From assembly GCA_014867205.1 (NCBI GenBank), contig WGUO01000046.1, positions 1 through 12,041 of the forward strand: DNA of 12,041 nt, in the 5' to 3' direction. Shown here in pieces: positions 1 to 6,822 of the stretch (the first letter of the stretch is position 1; each line of letters begins with the position of its first letter). The notes beneath the pieces are model-generated. The model did no database searches. It worked only from the letters and a program-made list of their open reading frames with translations, and had not been told where the DNA came from. The position numbers were made by a program, and so were the translations under genes. Source of the stretch: Muribaculaceae bacterium. Its GTDB lineage: Bacteria > Bacteroidota > Bacteroidia > Bacteroidales > Muribaculaceae.

Positions 1-28
1 TCGAGTTTATCAACCTATTTTATCAGTT

Positions 29-36
29 TAGGCTTG
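29..36 (+). promoter_or_regulatory. Weak candidate -7 element before the acyltransferase gene
   Basis: TAGGCTTG at 29-36 matches the Bacteroidetes -7 consensus TAnnTTTG with one mismatch. No good TTTG is visible at the -33 position; only GTTTA lies near 5-9, at the edge of the window. Transcription would start near 43, which suits translation from ATG 83 better than from ATG 53. Confidence 0.25.
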
Positions 37-52
37 CACAAATCATAAAAAT

Positions 53-1141
53 ATGTTTATTAAAACGCAAAGGACTTCGGGAATGTCCCGTATGGATAAA
101 CATTGCGATGCGCAGTCGGTCGACGGTCTCAGGGGCGGTAATGGTAATCGCTTGCTTGGCATAGACATGGCCAAGATCATCGGGCTTGTGATAGTGATGT
201 TGTCTCATACCGACATGTACGGCCTGATTATGCCTGTCGACAATTTGAGCCTGCCGGTATTCTGGATCTGTGCCGGTTACACAACCGTATCGGTCATTTC
301 ACTTCGGCGTAAGGCCGTGAAACTTCTTGTGCCATATTTCGTGATGAGCATGCTTTGCCTGCTCTTCACCCGGTTGTGGCGCCACGAGCCGGTTGGGTGG
401 CTTCAGATTGAGGGTGTCATATATGCCCGCGCGTTCATTGGTGCCGGGCAGCCGGGGCCAGGCAATCCGTTCATAATGTCCGCCTATAACAGTGTGCTCT
501 GGTTCCTCCCGTCACTATTCACCGCCTATTGCCTCTATAAGTGCATTCTTGCGGTGCGGAGAGTCAGCATACAGGCCATGGTCTGCCTGTTATGTCTGGT
601 GACTCTTTCTCTTTTGAGGTATCTCCCGGTGCTGTTGCCCTGGAGTATTGACATGGCTTTCTTCTACGCGCCACTGATGTGGCTTGGAGGAATACTTAGA
701 CGACAGAATGTGATAGCGCGTGGAGGATGGATTCTGGCGCTCGTGTGCGCCGTGCTTTACGTCGGGTTCAACTATCTGACCGGGCCGACCAACTACTCGA
801 TACGCGACTTGGGCGCGATGTGGCCTGCGGCATTGGGATGCGCGGTTACCGGAGTCATGGCGCTAATGTGGGTCTGCAGTCTGTTCGAGGGCACATGGTT
901 TGCAAGGGTCATGTCGAGAATCAACCGTGAGGCCCTCTATATATTCGGCATGCAGCTTGTATTCATCAACCTTGCGGGCGGTGTCTTTGCACACGCTGGC
1001 ATTCACTCATGGATGCTCCGCCTGCCGTTGCTGCTGATAATATGCTTTGCGGGCGGCATAGCCACCGGATGGTTATACCGCCTCGCTGAGCGTTTCTTGA
1101 AAAAACTCCTCGGGCGCCGTCAGAACTCGCTCGAGAAGTGA
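53..1141 (+). CDS. Acyltransferase-3 family integral membrane protein
   Basis: The protein has about ten hydrophobic segments, beginning near residue 38, as in the acyltransferase-3 family, whose members O-acylate sugars or polysaccharides at the inner membrane. The family hallmark is visible at the start: R33-LLGIDMAKIIG, a conserved His at residue 52 in the first helix (VMLSHTD), then SLPVFWICAGY (66-76). The C-terminal half is helical, ending in a basic tail (FLKKLLGRR). The substrate cannot be read from the sequence; a surface glycan acetyltransferase is an inference. The start is uncertain. ATG at 53 gives 362 residues, but AAAGGA at 69-74 sits 8 nt before a second in-frame ATG at 83, which would give 352 residues and remove only hydrophilic residues. 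The stop codon overlaps the end of prfC on the opposite strand by 22 bp. Confidence 0.8.
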   Translation: MFIKTQRTSGMSRMDKHCDAQSVDGLRGGNGNRLLGIDMAKIIGLVIVMLSHTDMYGLIMPVDNLSLPVFWICAGYTTVSVISLRRKAVKLLVPYFVMSMLCLLFTRLWRHEPVGWLQIEGVIYARAFIGAGQPGPGNPFIMSAYNSVLWFLPSLFTAYCLYKCILAVRRVSIQAMVCLLCLVTLSLLRYLPVLLPWSIDMAFFYAPLMWLGGILRRQNVIARGGWILALVCAVLYVGFNYLTGPTNYSIRDLGAMWPAALGCAVTGVMALMWVCSLFEGTWFARVMSRINREALYIFGMQLVFINLAGGVFAHAGIHSWMLRLPLLLIICFAGGIATGWLYRLAERFLKKLLGRRQNSLEK

Positions 1142-2703
1142 AAACGGATCTTTGGGAAGTCTGACTGGGCCATCTGCAGCACGTAGTTGGAGTCGGCCAG
1201 GAAGACATCGCGTCCCTCCTTGTCGGTGGCCATAAACTGGTGTTTGCGCTTCTTGAAGGCGGCCAGGGCCTCCTCGTCGTCGCTCTCGATCCAGCATGCC
1301 TTGTAGAGGCTTATCGGCTCCCATCGGCACTGCGCGCCATACTCATGCAGCAGGCGGTATTGTATCACCTCGAACTGCAGCTGGCCGACCGTGCCGATGA
1401 TCTTGCGGCCGTTGAACTGGTTGGTGAATATCTGCGCCACACCCTCGTCCATAAGCTGGTTTATGCCCTTGTCGAGCTGCTTGGCCTTCATCGGGTCGGC
1501 ATTCTCGATGTACTTGAACATCTCTGGCGAGAAGGAGGGGAGTCCCTTGAAATGCAGCAGTTCACCGCCGGTCAGTGTGTCGCCGATCTTGAAGTTGCCG
1601 GTGTCGGGTATGCCGACGATATCACCGGGATATGCCTCGTCGACGATATTCTTTTTCTGGGCCATGAAGGCTGTCGGGGCCGCGAAACGCATCATCTTGT
1701 CGTGGCGGACGTGACGGTAATATACGTTACGTTCGAACTTGCCCGAGCAGACCTTGACGAAGGCGATGCAGCTCCGGTGGTTGGGGTCCATGTTGGCATG
1801 TATCTTGAACACGAAGCCTGTGAAGGCCTCCTCGTCGGGTCGCACCTCGCGCTCCTGGGCCATGATGGGCCGCGGCGAGGGGGCTATCTCCACGAAACAG
1901 TCCAGAAGTTCCTTGACTCCGAATGTGTTGAGTGCCGAGCCGAAGAACACAGGCGCCATCTCTCCGCGCAGGTATTCGGCCTTGTCGAAGTCGGGATACA
2001 CACCCTCGATCAATTCGAGGTCCTCGCGGAGCTTGGCGGCGTTCTCCTCGCCGACAAGACGGTCGACCTCAGGAGAGTTCACGTCTGATATCTCGACGCG
2101 TTCGCTCACGGTCTGCTTGGAGGGGGTGAAGAGGTCGAGTCCATGCTCGTAGATGTTGTAGACACCTTTGAACCGCTCGCCCATGTTGATAGGCCATGTC
2201 AGGGGGCGCACCCCGATCTTGAGTTCCTTCTCGAGCTCGTCGAGGATGTCGAACGGGTCTCGGCCCTCGCGGTCGAGCTTGTTGACGAATATGATGACCG
2301 GAGTGCGCCGCATGCGGCAGACCTCCATAAGTCGGCGTGTCTGCGTCTCGACGCCCTTGGCGGCGTCGACTACGATGATTACCGAGTCCACGGCCGTGAG
2401 GGTGCGGAAGGTATCCTCGGCGAAGTCCTGGTGACCCGGCGTATCGAGGATGTTTATCTTGTAGTCGCCATAGTTGAAGCCCATCACCGATGTTGCCACT
2501 GAGATGCCGCGCTGCTTCTCGATCTCCATCCAGTCAGAGGTGGCTGTCTTCTTGATCTTGTTGCTCTTTACAGCGCCGGCCACATGGATGGCTCCGCCGA
2601 AAAGCAGTAGTTTCTCGGTGAGTGTCGTCTTGCCCGCGTCGGGGTGTGATATTATGGCGAAAGTCCGCCTGCGTTCGATTTCTTTGGTCAGTTCGTCAGA
2701 CAT
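1120..2703 (-). CDS. prfC: Peptide chain release factor 3 (RF3 GTPase)
   Basis: RF3 is a translational GTPase that recycles class I release factors RF1/RF2 from the ribosome after peptide release. The G-domain motifs are all present: P-loop SHPDAGKTT (19-27), switch I RGISVATSV (65-73), DTPGHQDF (87-94), NKLD (141-144) and a GSAL motif further on. The remaining length covers domains II and III. From MSDELTKEIERRR the protein is 527 residues, very close to E. coli RF3 (529). The reading frame stays open upstream to 2784, adding 27 residues, but those would overlap rfbD, are low-complexity and match nothing in the family, so ATG at 2701-2703 is preferred. It is the last gene of a minus-strand operon, 53 bp after rfbD. 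No Shine-Dalgarno is evident. Confidence 0.95.
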   Translation of the reverse strand: MSDELTKEIERRRTFAIISHPDAGKTTLTEKLLLFGGAIHVAGAVKSNKIKKTATSDWMEIEKQRGISVATSVMGFNYGDYKINILDTPGHQDFAEDTFRTLTAVDSVIIVVDAAKGVETQTRRLMEVCRMRRTPVIIFVNKLDREGRDPFDILDELEKELKIGVRPLTWPINMGERFKGVYNIYEHGLDLFTPSKQTVSERVEISDVNSPEVDRLVGEENAAKLREDLELIEGVYPDFDKAEYLRGEMAPVFFGSALNTFGVKELLDCFVEIAPSPRPIMAQEREVRPDEEAFTGFVFKIHANMDPNHRSCIAFVKVCSGKFERNVYYRHVRHDKMMRFAAPTAFMAQKKNIVDEAYPGDIVGIPDTGNFKIGDTLTGGELLHFKGLPSFSPEMFKYIENADPMKAKQLDKGINQLMDEGVAQIFTNQFNGRKIIGTVGQLQFEVIQYRLLHEYGAQCRWEPISLYKACWIESDDEEALAAFKKRKHQFMATDKEGRDVFLADSNYVLQMAQSDFPKIRFHFSSEF

Positions 2704-2756
2704 TGTAGGTTGTATTATGAATTGTGCGTCGGGTGTGCCTGTGGTGTGGGCGGCGT

Positions 2757-3614
2757 CTAAGCCTTGCCGAGGGCGGCGACGCACTCCTTGAGCGAGTCGC
2801 GCCAGTAGGGTATCTCAAGGCCGTAGGCATTCTTTATCTTGTTCTTGCTCAGAACTGAGTAGAGGGGACGGATGGCGGGGGTGGGATAGGCCGAGGTCCG
2901 CACAGGCGTTACCTTGACCCTCTTGCCGGTCATCTCGAAGATGGCCTTCGCGAAGTCATACCATGAGGCCACACCCTCGTCGGTGTAGTGGTAGATTCCC
3001 GGAGTCCATTTGCCGCTGCGTATTATCGTGTGAATGGCGCGGGCAAGGTCGCCGGCATAAGTGGGAGTCCCTATCTGGTCGGCCACAACGTTTATCTCCG
3101 GCTTCGAGTCGGCGAGACCGAGCATTGTCTTTACGAAATTATTGCCGAACTCTGAGTAGAGCCATGCCGTGCGGATTATCATGGAGTCCTGGCAGAAAGA
3201 GGTCAGCAGGGCCTCTCCCTCGAGTTTCGTGCGTCCGTAGATGCACTGCGGGTATGGCTCGTCGTTCTCCTCGTAGGGGCGGAACCCCTGGCCCGAGAAT
3301 ACGTAGTCGGTCGATATGTGTATTACGCGTGAGCCATGTTTGGCGGCTGCCTCGGCGAGGTTGCCGACGGCGCCGGTGTTAAGCGTCGAGGCGGAGATCT
3401 CGTCGGTCTCGGCCTTGTCGACGGCTGTGTATGCCGCGCAGTTCACGATCACGTCAAACTTATGGTCGCCTAAGAAGCGTTCCACGGCATCATGGTTGGT
3501 GATGTCAAGAGTGTCATAGTCGGTGTAGATGGCCTCGATGTCAGGATCGGTGTCGAACTCGCGTCGCAGGCTCGAGCCGAGTTGGCCGCGGCTGCCGGTG
3601 ATCAGAATCTTCAT
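2757..3614 (-). CDS. rfbD: dTDP-4-dehydrorhamnose reductase
   Basis: The enzyme reduces dTDP-4-dehydro-L-rhamnose with NAD(P)H to dTDP-L-rhamnose, the last step in making the rhamnose donor for surface polysaccharides. Of 285 residues, the N-terminus shows the Rossmann glycine motif GSRGQLG (7-13). STDYVFSG (101-108) follows, then the short-chain dehydrogenase catalytic pair YGRTK (Tyr126, Lys130). Length and motifs fit RmlD/RfbD. The rfbA, rfbB and rfbC partners are not in the window, so they must lie elsewhere. The start codon overlaps the stop of the DUF4924 gene in an ATGA, implying translational coupling. Confidence 0.92.
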   Translation of the reverse strand: MKILITGSRGQLGSSLRREFDTDPDIEAIYTDYDTLDITNHDAVERFLGDHKFDVIVNCAAYTAVDKAETDEISASTLNTGAVGNLAEAAAKHGSRVIHISTDYVFSGQGFRPYEENDEPYPQCIYGRTKLEGEALLTSFCQDSMIIRTAWLYSEFGNNFVKTMLGLADSKPEINVVADQIGTPTYAGDLARAIHTIIRSGKWTPGIYHYTDEGVASWYDFAKAIFEMTGKRVKVTPVRTSAYPTPAIRPLYSVLSKNKIKNAYGLEIPYWRDSLKECVAALGKA

Positions 3615-4156
3615 AGTTCAAGTTCGTTATTATAGTCTTTTTTGTAATAGTCTGCGAGAAGAGCCAGGAATTTGGATATCTGTCGGGAGGCGGCCGTCGT
3701 CTCAGGCGAGATCTCCTTGTGCTGCAGGCGCAGCATCAGCAGGCCGTACAGTGCGTCGAAGCATGTCTCGATCTCATCCTTGCGGTTTTCTCCGGCCTTT
3801 GAGCGGAGCTCGACGATGAGTGGCAGCGTGTTGTAGTACTGCGCGGCGTATGTGGCGAACTTGGGATTGTTGAGCAGGCGGCGGTGCAGCTGCTCGATGT
3901 CGGCGAGTGTATTGACGTTGAGCTGCAGGTGGCCCGATTTCTCCTTCCCCTCACGGCGCATCATGTCGATGAGCGACTCGTACCATTCGCGCATCTCTCG
4001 GCGGCGCGACTCGTCGAGCCCCTCGTATCGGTCGATGATATTGGCCTGAATCTTGTCGATGTCGAGGCCATAGGCGCGTATCAGATCCTCTATCTGCCAC
4101 ATATACAGCAGATATTCCGCGATATTCTCTCTCTTTTTTGCTGATGCCGTAATCAT
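3611..4156 (-). CDS. DUF4924 family protein
   Basis: This 181-residue, soluble, highly charged and probably all-helical protein resembles the DUF4924 family, which I know only from Bacteroidetes and which has no established function. It begins MITASAKKRENIAEYLLYMWQ and ends in a tract rich in Tyr, Lys and Asp/Glu (YYKKDYNNELEL). It has no signal peptide or membrane segment, so it is probably cytoplasmic. It heads an operon with rfbD (4-bp ATGA overlap) and prfC. A strong promoter match 20-50 bp upstream leaves a leader of only about 14 nt. The linkage to a rhamnose enzyme and a release factor does not itself reveal a role. The family call rests on recall of the sequence pattern. Confidence 0.8.
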   Translation of the reverse strand: MITASAKKRENIAEYLLYMWQIEDLIRAYGLDIDKIQANIIDRYEGLDESRRREMREWYESLIDMMRREGKEKSGHLQLNVNTLADIEQLHRRLLNNPKFATYAAQYYNTLPLIVELRSKAGENRKDEIETCFDALYGLLMLRLQHKEISPETTAASRQISKFLALLADYYKKDYNNELEL

Positions 4157-4175
4157 AGGTCTTCTAAATCTTCTG

Positions 4176-4207
4176 CAAAATTACTAAAAAATGCATTGTT
4201 CCGCAAT
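4176..4207 (-). promoter_or_regulatory. Bacteroidetes-type promoter of the DUF4924-rfbD-prfC operon
   Basis: On the minus strand, TAATTTTG (4183 down to 4176) is a perfect TAnnTTTG -7 box. ATTG (4207 down to 4204) lies exactly 20 nt upstream as the -33 element. Transcription would start near 4170, giving a leader of roughly 14 nt before ATG 4156. Both boxes and their spacing fit the known primary sigma factor consensus of Bacteroides. Confidence 0.65.
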
Positions 4208-4290
4208 TATAGATATAACAAAAGCATGTTTGCGAGGGTTGTAGAAAAAGCGGACCGCCGCGGCGAAATGTCGGAATCCGCGTTGCGATT

Positions 4291-5121
4291 ATGATTAAGA
4301 TTAGTTATGTGTGGCATGACTGTTTCGTTGTCGAGACGGATGTCGCGAATTTCGTGTTTGACTATTGGTTTGACAGTGCGGGCCATCACAGTGACATGCC
4401 TGTGGAGGTGGCTCGCCTCGACAGGTCCATGCCGCTCTATGTGCTGGTGAGTCATGGACACAAGGATCATTACAACCGTGCCATATTCGGCTGGGCATCT
4501 CAATTTGAGAATATCCGCTATGTGGTCAGTGGGGATGTGTTCAGGCGTATGAGACACATCGTTAGTCAGACATCGGTCTATTCAGGGCCGAAGGTCAATG
4601 CCTCGCTCGTGACGACTCTGCGGTGCGGCGAGTCAGCCGATTTTGGCGATGTCAGGGTCATGGCGTTCCCCTCGACCGATATCGGGAACTCGTATATGCT
4701 TGATATATGTGGAATGAGGATATTTCACGCCGGCGACCTGAATGCCTGGATATGGAAGGATGAGTCAACCGAGCAGGAGATAAAGAAGGCTCTCGGCGAC
4801 TATCGCGCCTGTCTGCGTGATATAGAGCAGACATGTGGCCGACGCATTGACTATGCCTTTTTCCCGGTGGACTCGCGCATCGGCACGGACTACTTCACGG
4901 GTGCCGGTGAGTTTGTGCGCCGTTTTGAGGTCGGGCACTTCTTCCCGATGCACTTCGCGCTTGGCGATGTGGATGATCGGGCGGTGCGTTGTGCCGACGC
5001 TCTGAAATTCGACCTCTACGCCTGCCCGGAGCGCGGAGAGTACATTCCCCTCGCTTTGCCGGGGACCGTCTACATCAATAATGACCAACGATTTAACGGG
5101 GCTGAAAGCGGTAATTGTTAA
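4291..5121 (+). CDS. Metallo-beta-lactamase-fold hydrolase (COG2220/UlaG-like)
   Basis: This 276-residue soluble protein has the metal-binding motif H55-G-H57-K-D59-H60, followed by a second conserved block, IFHAGDLN (144-151, with His146 and Asp149), and FPMHF (His221) near the C-terminus. FFPVDSRIG (190-198) and the tryptophans after the GDLN block match my memory of a Firmicutes/Bacteroidetes branch of MBL-fold hydrolases. The usual histidine between the first motif and GD is replaced by STDIG (128-132), so the metal site may be atypical. The substrate is unknown. The ATG at 4291 fits the family's usual N-terminus (MIKISYVWHDCFVVET). The gene is divergent from the DUF4924 operon across a 134-bp gap containing a 10-bp GC palindrome (4256-4265). 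No clear terminator follows. Confidence 0.85.
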   Translation: MIKISYVWHDCFVVETDVANFVFDYWFDSAGHHSDMPVEVARLDRSMPLYVLVSHGHKDHYNRAIFGWASQFENIRYVVSGDVFRRMRHIVSQTSVYSGPKVNASLVTTLRCGESADFGDVRVMAFPSTDIGNSYMLDICGMRIFHAGDLNAWIWKDESTEQEIKKALGDYRACLRDIEQTCGRRIDYAFFPVDSRIGTDYFTGAGEFVRRFEVGHFFPMHFALGDVDDRAVRCADALKFDLYACPERGEYIPLALPGTVYINNDQRFNGAESGNC

Positions 5122-5180
5122 ATCGGGAAAGGCTTGCGGCCATAATTGTGAAAAAAAGCAAAAATGATTGATTCCCATGA

Positions 5181-5188
5181 TAAATTTG
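5181..5188 (+). promoter_or_regulatory. Candidate -7 element upstream of the first ECF sigma gene
   Basis: TAAATTTG at 5181-5188 is a perfect TAnnTTTG match in the AT-rich 190-bp leader between the MBL gene and the sigma gene. No TTTG or TTG lies about 20 nt upstream, where the sequence is an A-tract, so only half of the promoter is supported. Initiation near 5195 would give a leader of about 117 nt. Confidence 0.35.
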
Positions 5189-5311
5189 GAGCCGCTATTG
5201 TTATTGAGGTATAGATAGATCTTTTACAGGTCTGGACCATAGGAAGCAACTTTTTCCTAAATCAGATTTTTAAAGGGTCGAAAGAATTTCAACCTCTTAA
5301 GATTCCACAAA

Positions 5312-5818
5312 ATGGCTGAGAAACAACAATTCAAGCAGAGGCTCCTGAGTCTTCAGGGAAATCTATTCAACTTCGCGTGTCAGCTGACATCTAATCGCGA
5401 GGCTGCACAGGATCTCGTGCAGGACACCACCCTCAAGGTCCTTGACAATGAGGAGAAGTATGTTGACAACGTCAACTTCAAGGGATGGGTGTTCACCATC
5501 ATGCGCAACATCTTCATCAACAACTACCGCCGTCAGGTGCGTTCGTCCACGGTTATCGACACAACCGAAGACCTTTATCACCTGAACCTGTCGCAGGAGT
5601 CGGGCCTCGCCACCCCCGAGGGCTCGTTCGCCGCAAAGGAGATATCGGTGGCCATCAATTCCTTCTCCAAGGAGTATAAGGTGCCTTTCACGATGTATAT
5701 CGCAGGATATAAATACAGCGAGATAGCCGAGAAAATGGGACTTCCGCTTGGCACTGTCAAGAGTCGTATCTTCTTCGCCCGCAAGCGTCTGCAGGGTCTG
5801 TTGAAGGATTACAGATAA
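5312..5818 (+). CDS. ECF-type RNA polymerase sigma factor (copy 1)
   Basis: This 168-residue group 4 (ECF) sigma factor directs RNA polymerase to an alternative promoter set. Sigma region 2 spans about residues 12-76, including DLVQDTTLK (34-42) and the -10-recognition segment FTIMRNIFINNYRR (61-74). A linker of about 35 residues follows, then region 4 (about 112-163) with the helix-turn-helix YSEIAEKMGLPLGTVKSRIF (135-154). The type is familiar from Bacteroidales and is distinct from FecI-like sigmas. No anti-sigma or FecR-like gene is adjacent. It has its own leader (190 bp) and terminator, so it looks monocistronic. It is a close paralogue of the sigma factor at 10941-11447, with equal length and about 103 of 168 identical residues by eye. 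Regulon unknown. Confidence 0.93.
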   Translation: MAEKQQFKQRLLSLQGNLFNFACQLTSNREAAQDLVQDTTLKVLDNEEKYVDNVNFKGWVFTIMRNIFINNYRRQVRSSTVIDTTEDLYHLNLSQESGLATPEGSFAAKEISVAINSFSKEYKVPFTMYIAGYKYSEIAEKMGLPLGTVKSRIFFARKRLQGLLKDYR

Positions 5819-5822
5819 CCCC

Positions 5823-5890
5823 GCCGCGACGGCAGTCAGTCCTCGGACAGTACTGTCCGGGCGGAAACGCCCGGGGCACACGGTCGCCCC
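5823..5890 (+). other. Chain of overlapping GC-rich hairpins in the 3' region of the first sigma gene
   Basis: Four hairpins can be drawn in the 100 nt after the stop codon. GCCG-CGA-CGGC lies at 5823-5833. The perfect 16-bp palindrome CGGACAGTACTGTCCG lies at 5844-5859. CCGGGCG-GAAA-CGCCCGG, with a GNRA tetraloop, lies at 5857-5874. GGGGC and GCCCC pair across 5873-5890. Neighbouring hairpins share 2-3 bases, so the middle one excludes both of its neighbours. The 16-bp palindrome could equally be a protein-binding dyad in DNA. The base composition is far from that of the AT-rich flanks. Function is unknown. Confidence 0.6.
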
Positions 5891-5917
5891 TAAAACTCAG
5901 CCATTAAGAAATATTTT

Positions 5918-5949
5918 GGTGACACGCACATTGCGTGTCACCTTTTTTT
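5918..5949 (+). terminator. Intrinsic terminator of the first ECF sigma gene
   Basis: A perfect 11-bp stem (GGTGACACGCA at 5918-5928, TGCGTGTCACC at 5932-5942) with loop CAT is followed by seven T residues (5943-5949). The reverse strand lacks a U-tract after the stem, so it acts for rightward transcripts. It lies 100 nt after the sigma stop codon. Confidence 0.92.
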
Positions 5950-5959
5950 GTTAACTTTG
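5931..5959 (+). promoter_or_regulatory. Promoter of the divIC-coaX-lptC operon, overlapping the terminator
   Basis: TAACTTTG (5952-5959) is a perfect TAnnTTTG -7 box. TTG (5931-5933), in the right arm of the terminator hairpin, stands 18 nt upstream as a -33 element, slightly short of the usual 19-21. Transcription would begin near 5966, about 38-53 nt before the first gene. Because the boxes lie within the terminator, the two transcription units are packed with no spacer. Confidence 0.55.
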
Positions 5960-6003
5960 CAAGTTGAAGAGGAATATCCGCAGGGTCACGTATACACGCG
6001 GAC

Positions 6004-6333
6004 ATGCCGAAACACAATATGAGTAAGAAAATAAAGAAACTTAACTTCTGGGTACGCCGGCGCTCGCATCTGGCGGTGATAGCCATCGGCACGCTGGTCA
6101 TAGCGCTGCTGTTCCTTAACGAGGATGCGTCGTGGGAACACAATATGGAGTATCAGGAGCAGATCAAGACCCTCAACGAACAGATCAAGGAGTGCAATGA
6201 CTCGGCCGAATATTACCGCACGCAGCGTCAGAAACTTCTGACAGGCACCGAGGAACTCGAGCAGATCGCTCGTGAGGAATACCGGATGCAGAAGGCTACC
6301 GAGGATGTTTTTATAATAAAGCAGGCTAAATGA
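6004..6333 (+). CDS. DivIC/FtsB-family septum formation protein
   Basis: This small bitopic division protein is of the type that partners FtsL and FtsQ/DivIB in the divisome and helps activate septal peptidoglycan synthesis. Of 109 residues, a basic cytoplasmic N-terminus precedes one transmembrane helix (about 22-38). A periplasmic coiled coil follows (about 46-80), then the family's C-terminal signature AREEYRMQKATEDVFII (89-105). ATG at 6004 is annotated, but the ATG at 6019 (MSKKIKKLNFW) resembles other Bacteroidales family members more closely; neither has a clear Shine-Dalgarno. It is first in a six-gene operon and overlaps the next gene by ATGA. Confidence 0.88.
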   Translation: MPKHNMSKKIKKLNFWVRRRSHLAVIAIGTLVIALLFLNEDASWEHNMEYQEQIKTLNEQIKECNDSAEYYRTQRQKLLTGTEELEQIAREEYRMQKATEDVFIIKQAK

Positions 6334-6794
6334 AGAAAAAGGAAAATGATGTCCCTGTTGAGTCGCGTGCGCGTATACGTCGCGCCATGGAGGCTCTGGC
6401 CACTTTCGGCCTGATTCTTGTGGCGGTGGGGCTTGCGGCTCCTTTCGCGACTTTCGGCAACGGCACGCTGCTGGTGATGTTCAAGTGGATATTCGCCGCC
6501 GGTGCCGTGGTGTATACTGTGGCCCGTGTGGTAGGTGCTGTCGGACGCGACGGCAGTTTCCGTGTGCGCCGCCTGCGGCGCATGGAGGGCTGGGCCGGAA
6601 TCGCGTTCTGCATCGCTGCCTTCTTCTGGTTCTACAATACCCGCAAGTTTGACGGCGAGATGCTGACGTTCAGGATGCTCAACGAGACAATTCTGTTTAC
6701 GCTGGCGGGCGCGCTGATACAGATCGTCTCGTCGTGGATGCTTAGTGCGGCATTGCGTAAGGATGCCGGACAGACCGGCGAAGGCAAAAAGTGA
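6330..6794 (+). CDS. Four-helix inner-membrane protein of unknown function
   Basis: The 154-residue protein has a charged N-terminus and four predicted membrane helices (about 22-42, 48-68, 87-103 and 118-138). A basic loop with RVRRLRRMEGWAG (78-90) separates the two pairs, and the C-terminus is hydrophilic. I believe similar proteins follow DivIC in other Bacteroidales, with the segment RRMEGWAGIAFCIAAFFWFYN (83-103) the most conserved, but I know of no assigned function. Its start overlaps the divIC stop (ATGA), so the two are probably translationally coupled. This suggests, without proving, a role in envelope assembly or division. Confidence 0.8.
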   Translation: MKKKENDVPVESRARIRRAMEALATFGLILVAVGLAAPFATFGNGTLLVMFKWIFAAGAVVYTVARVVGAVGRDGSFRVRRLRRMEGWAGIAFCIAAFFWFYNTRKFDGEMLTFRMLNETILFTLAGALIQIVSSWMLSAALRKDAGQTGEGKK

Positions 6795-6822
6795 GTCAGA
6801 AGATACACAAGATATCGATGGG

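Noticed and set aside
1240..2088. 282-codon plus-strand reading frame opposite prfC
   Set aside because: It is the antisense shadow of a high-GC gene with full RF3 motifs on the other strand; no family resemblance and no start signal.
2704..2784. 27-residue N-terminal extension of prfC
   Set aside because: It would overlap rfbD, is low-complexity Arg/Thr-rich, and the family start MSDELTKEIERRR at 2703 gives the normal RF3 length.
4225..4232. CATGTTTG as the -7 box of the MBL gene
   Set aside because: One mismatch, and the nearest upstream TTG (4196-4198) gives a 26-nt spacer, outside the usual range.
4256..4265. 10-bp palindrome CGCCGCGGCG upstream of the MBL gene as an operator
   Set aside because: Too short and composed of simple GC alternation; no second copy seen in the window.
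6745..6822. 26-residue N-terminal extension of coaX
   Set aside because: It lies mostly inside the preceding gene in another frame; CoaX proteins begin directly before the DIGNT motif.
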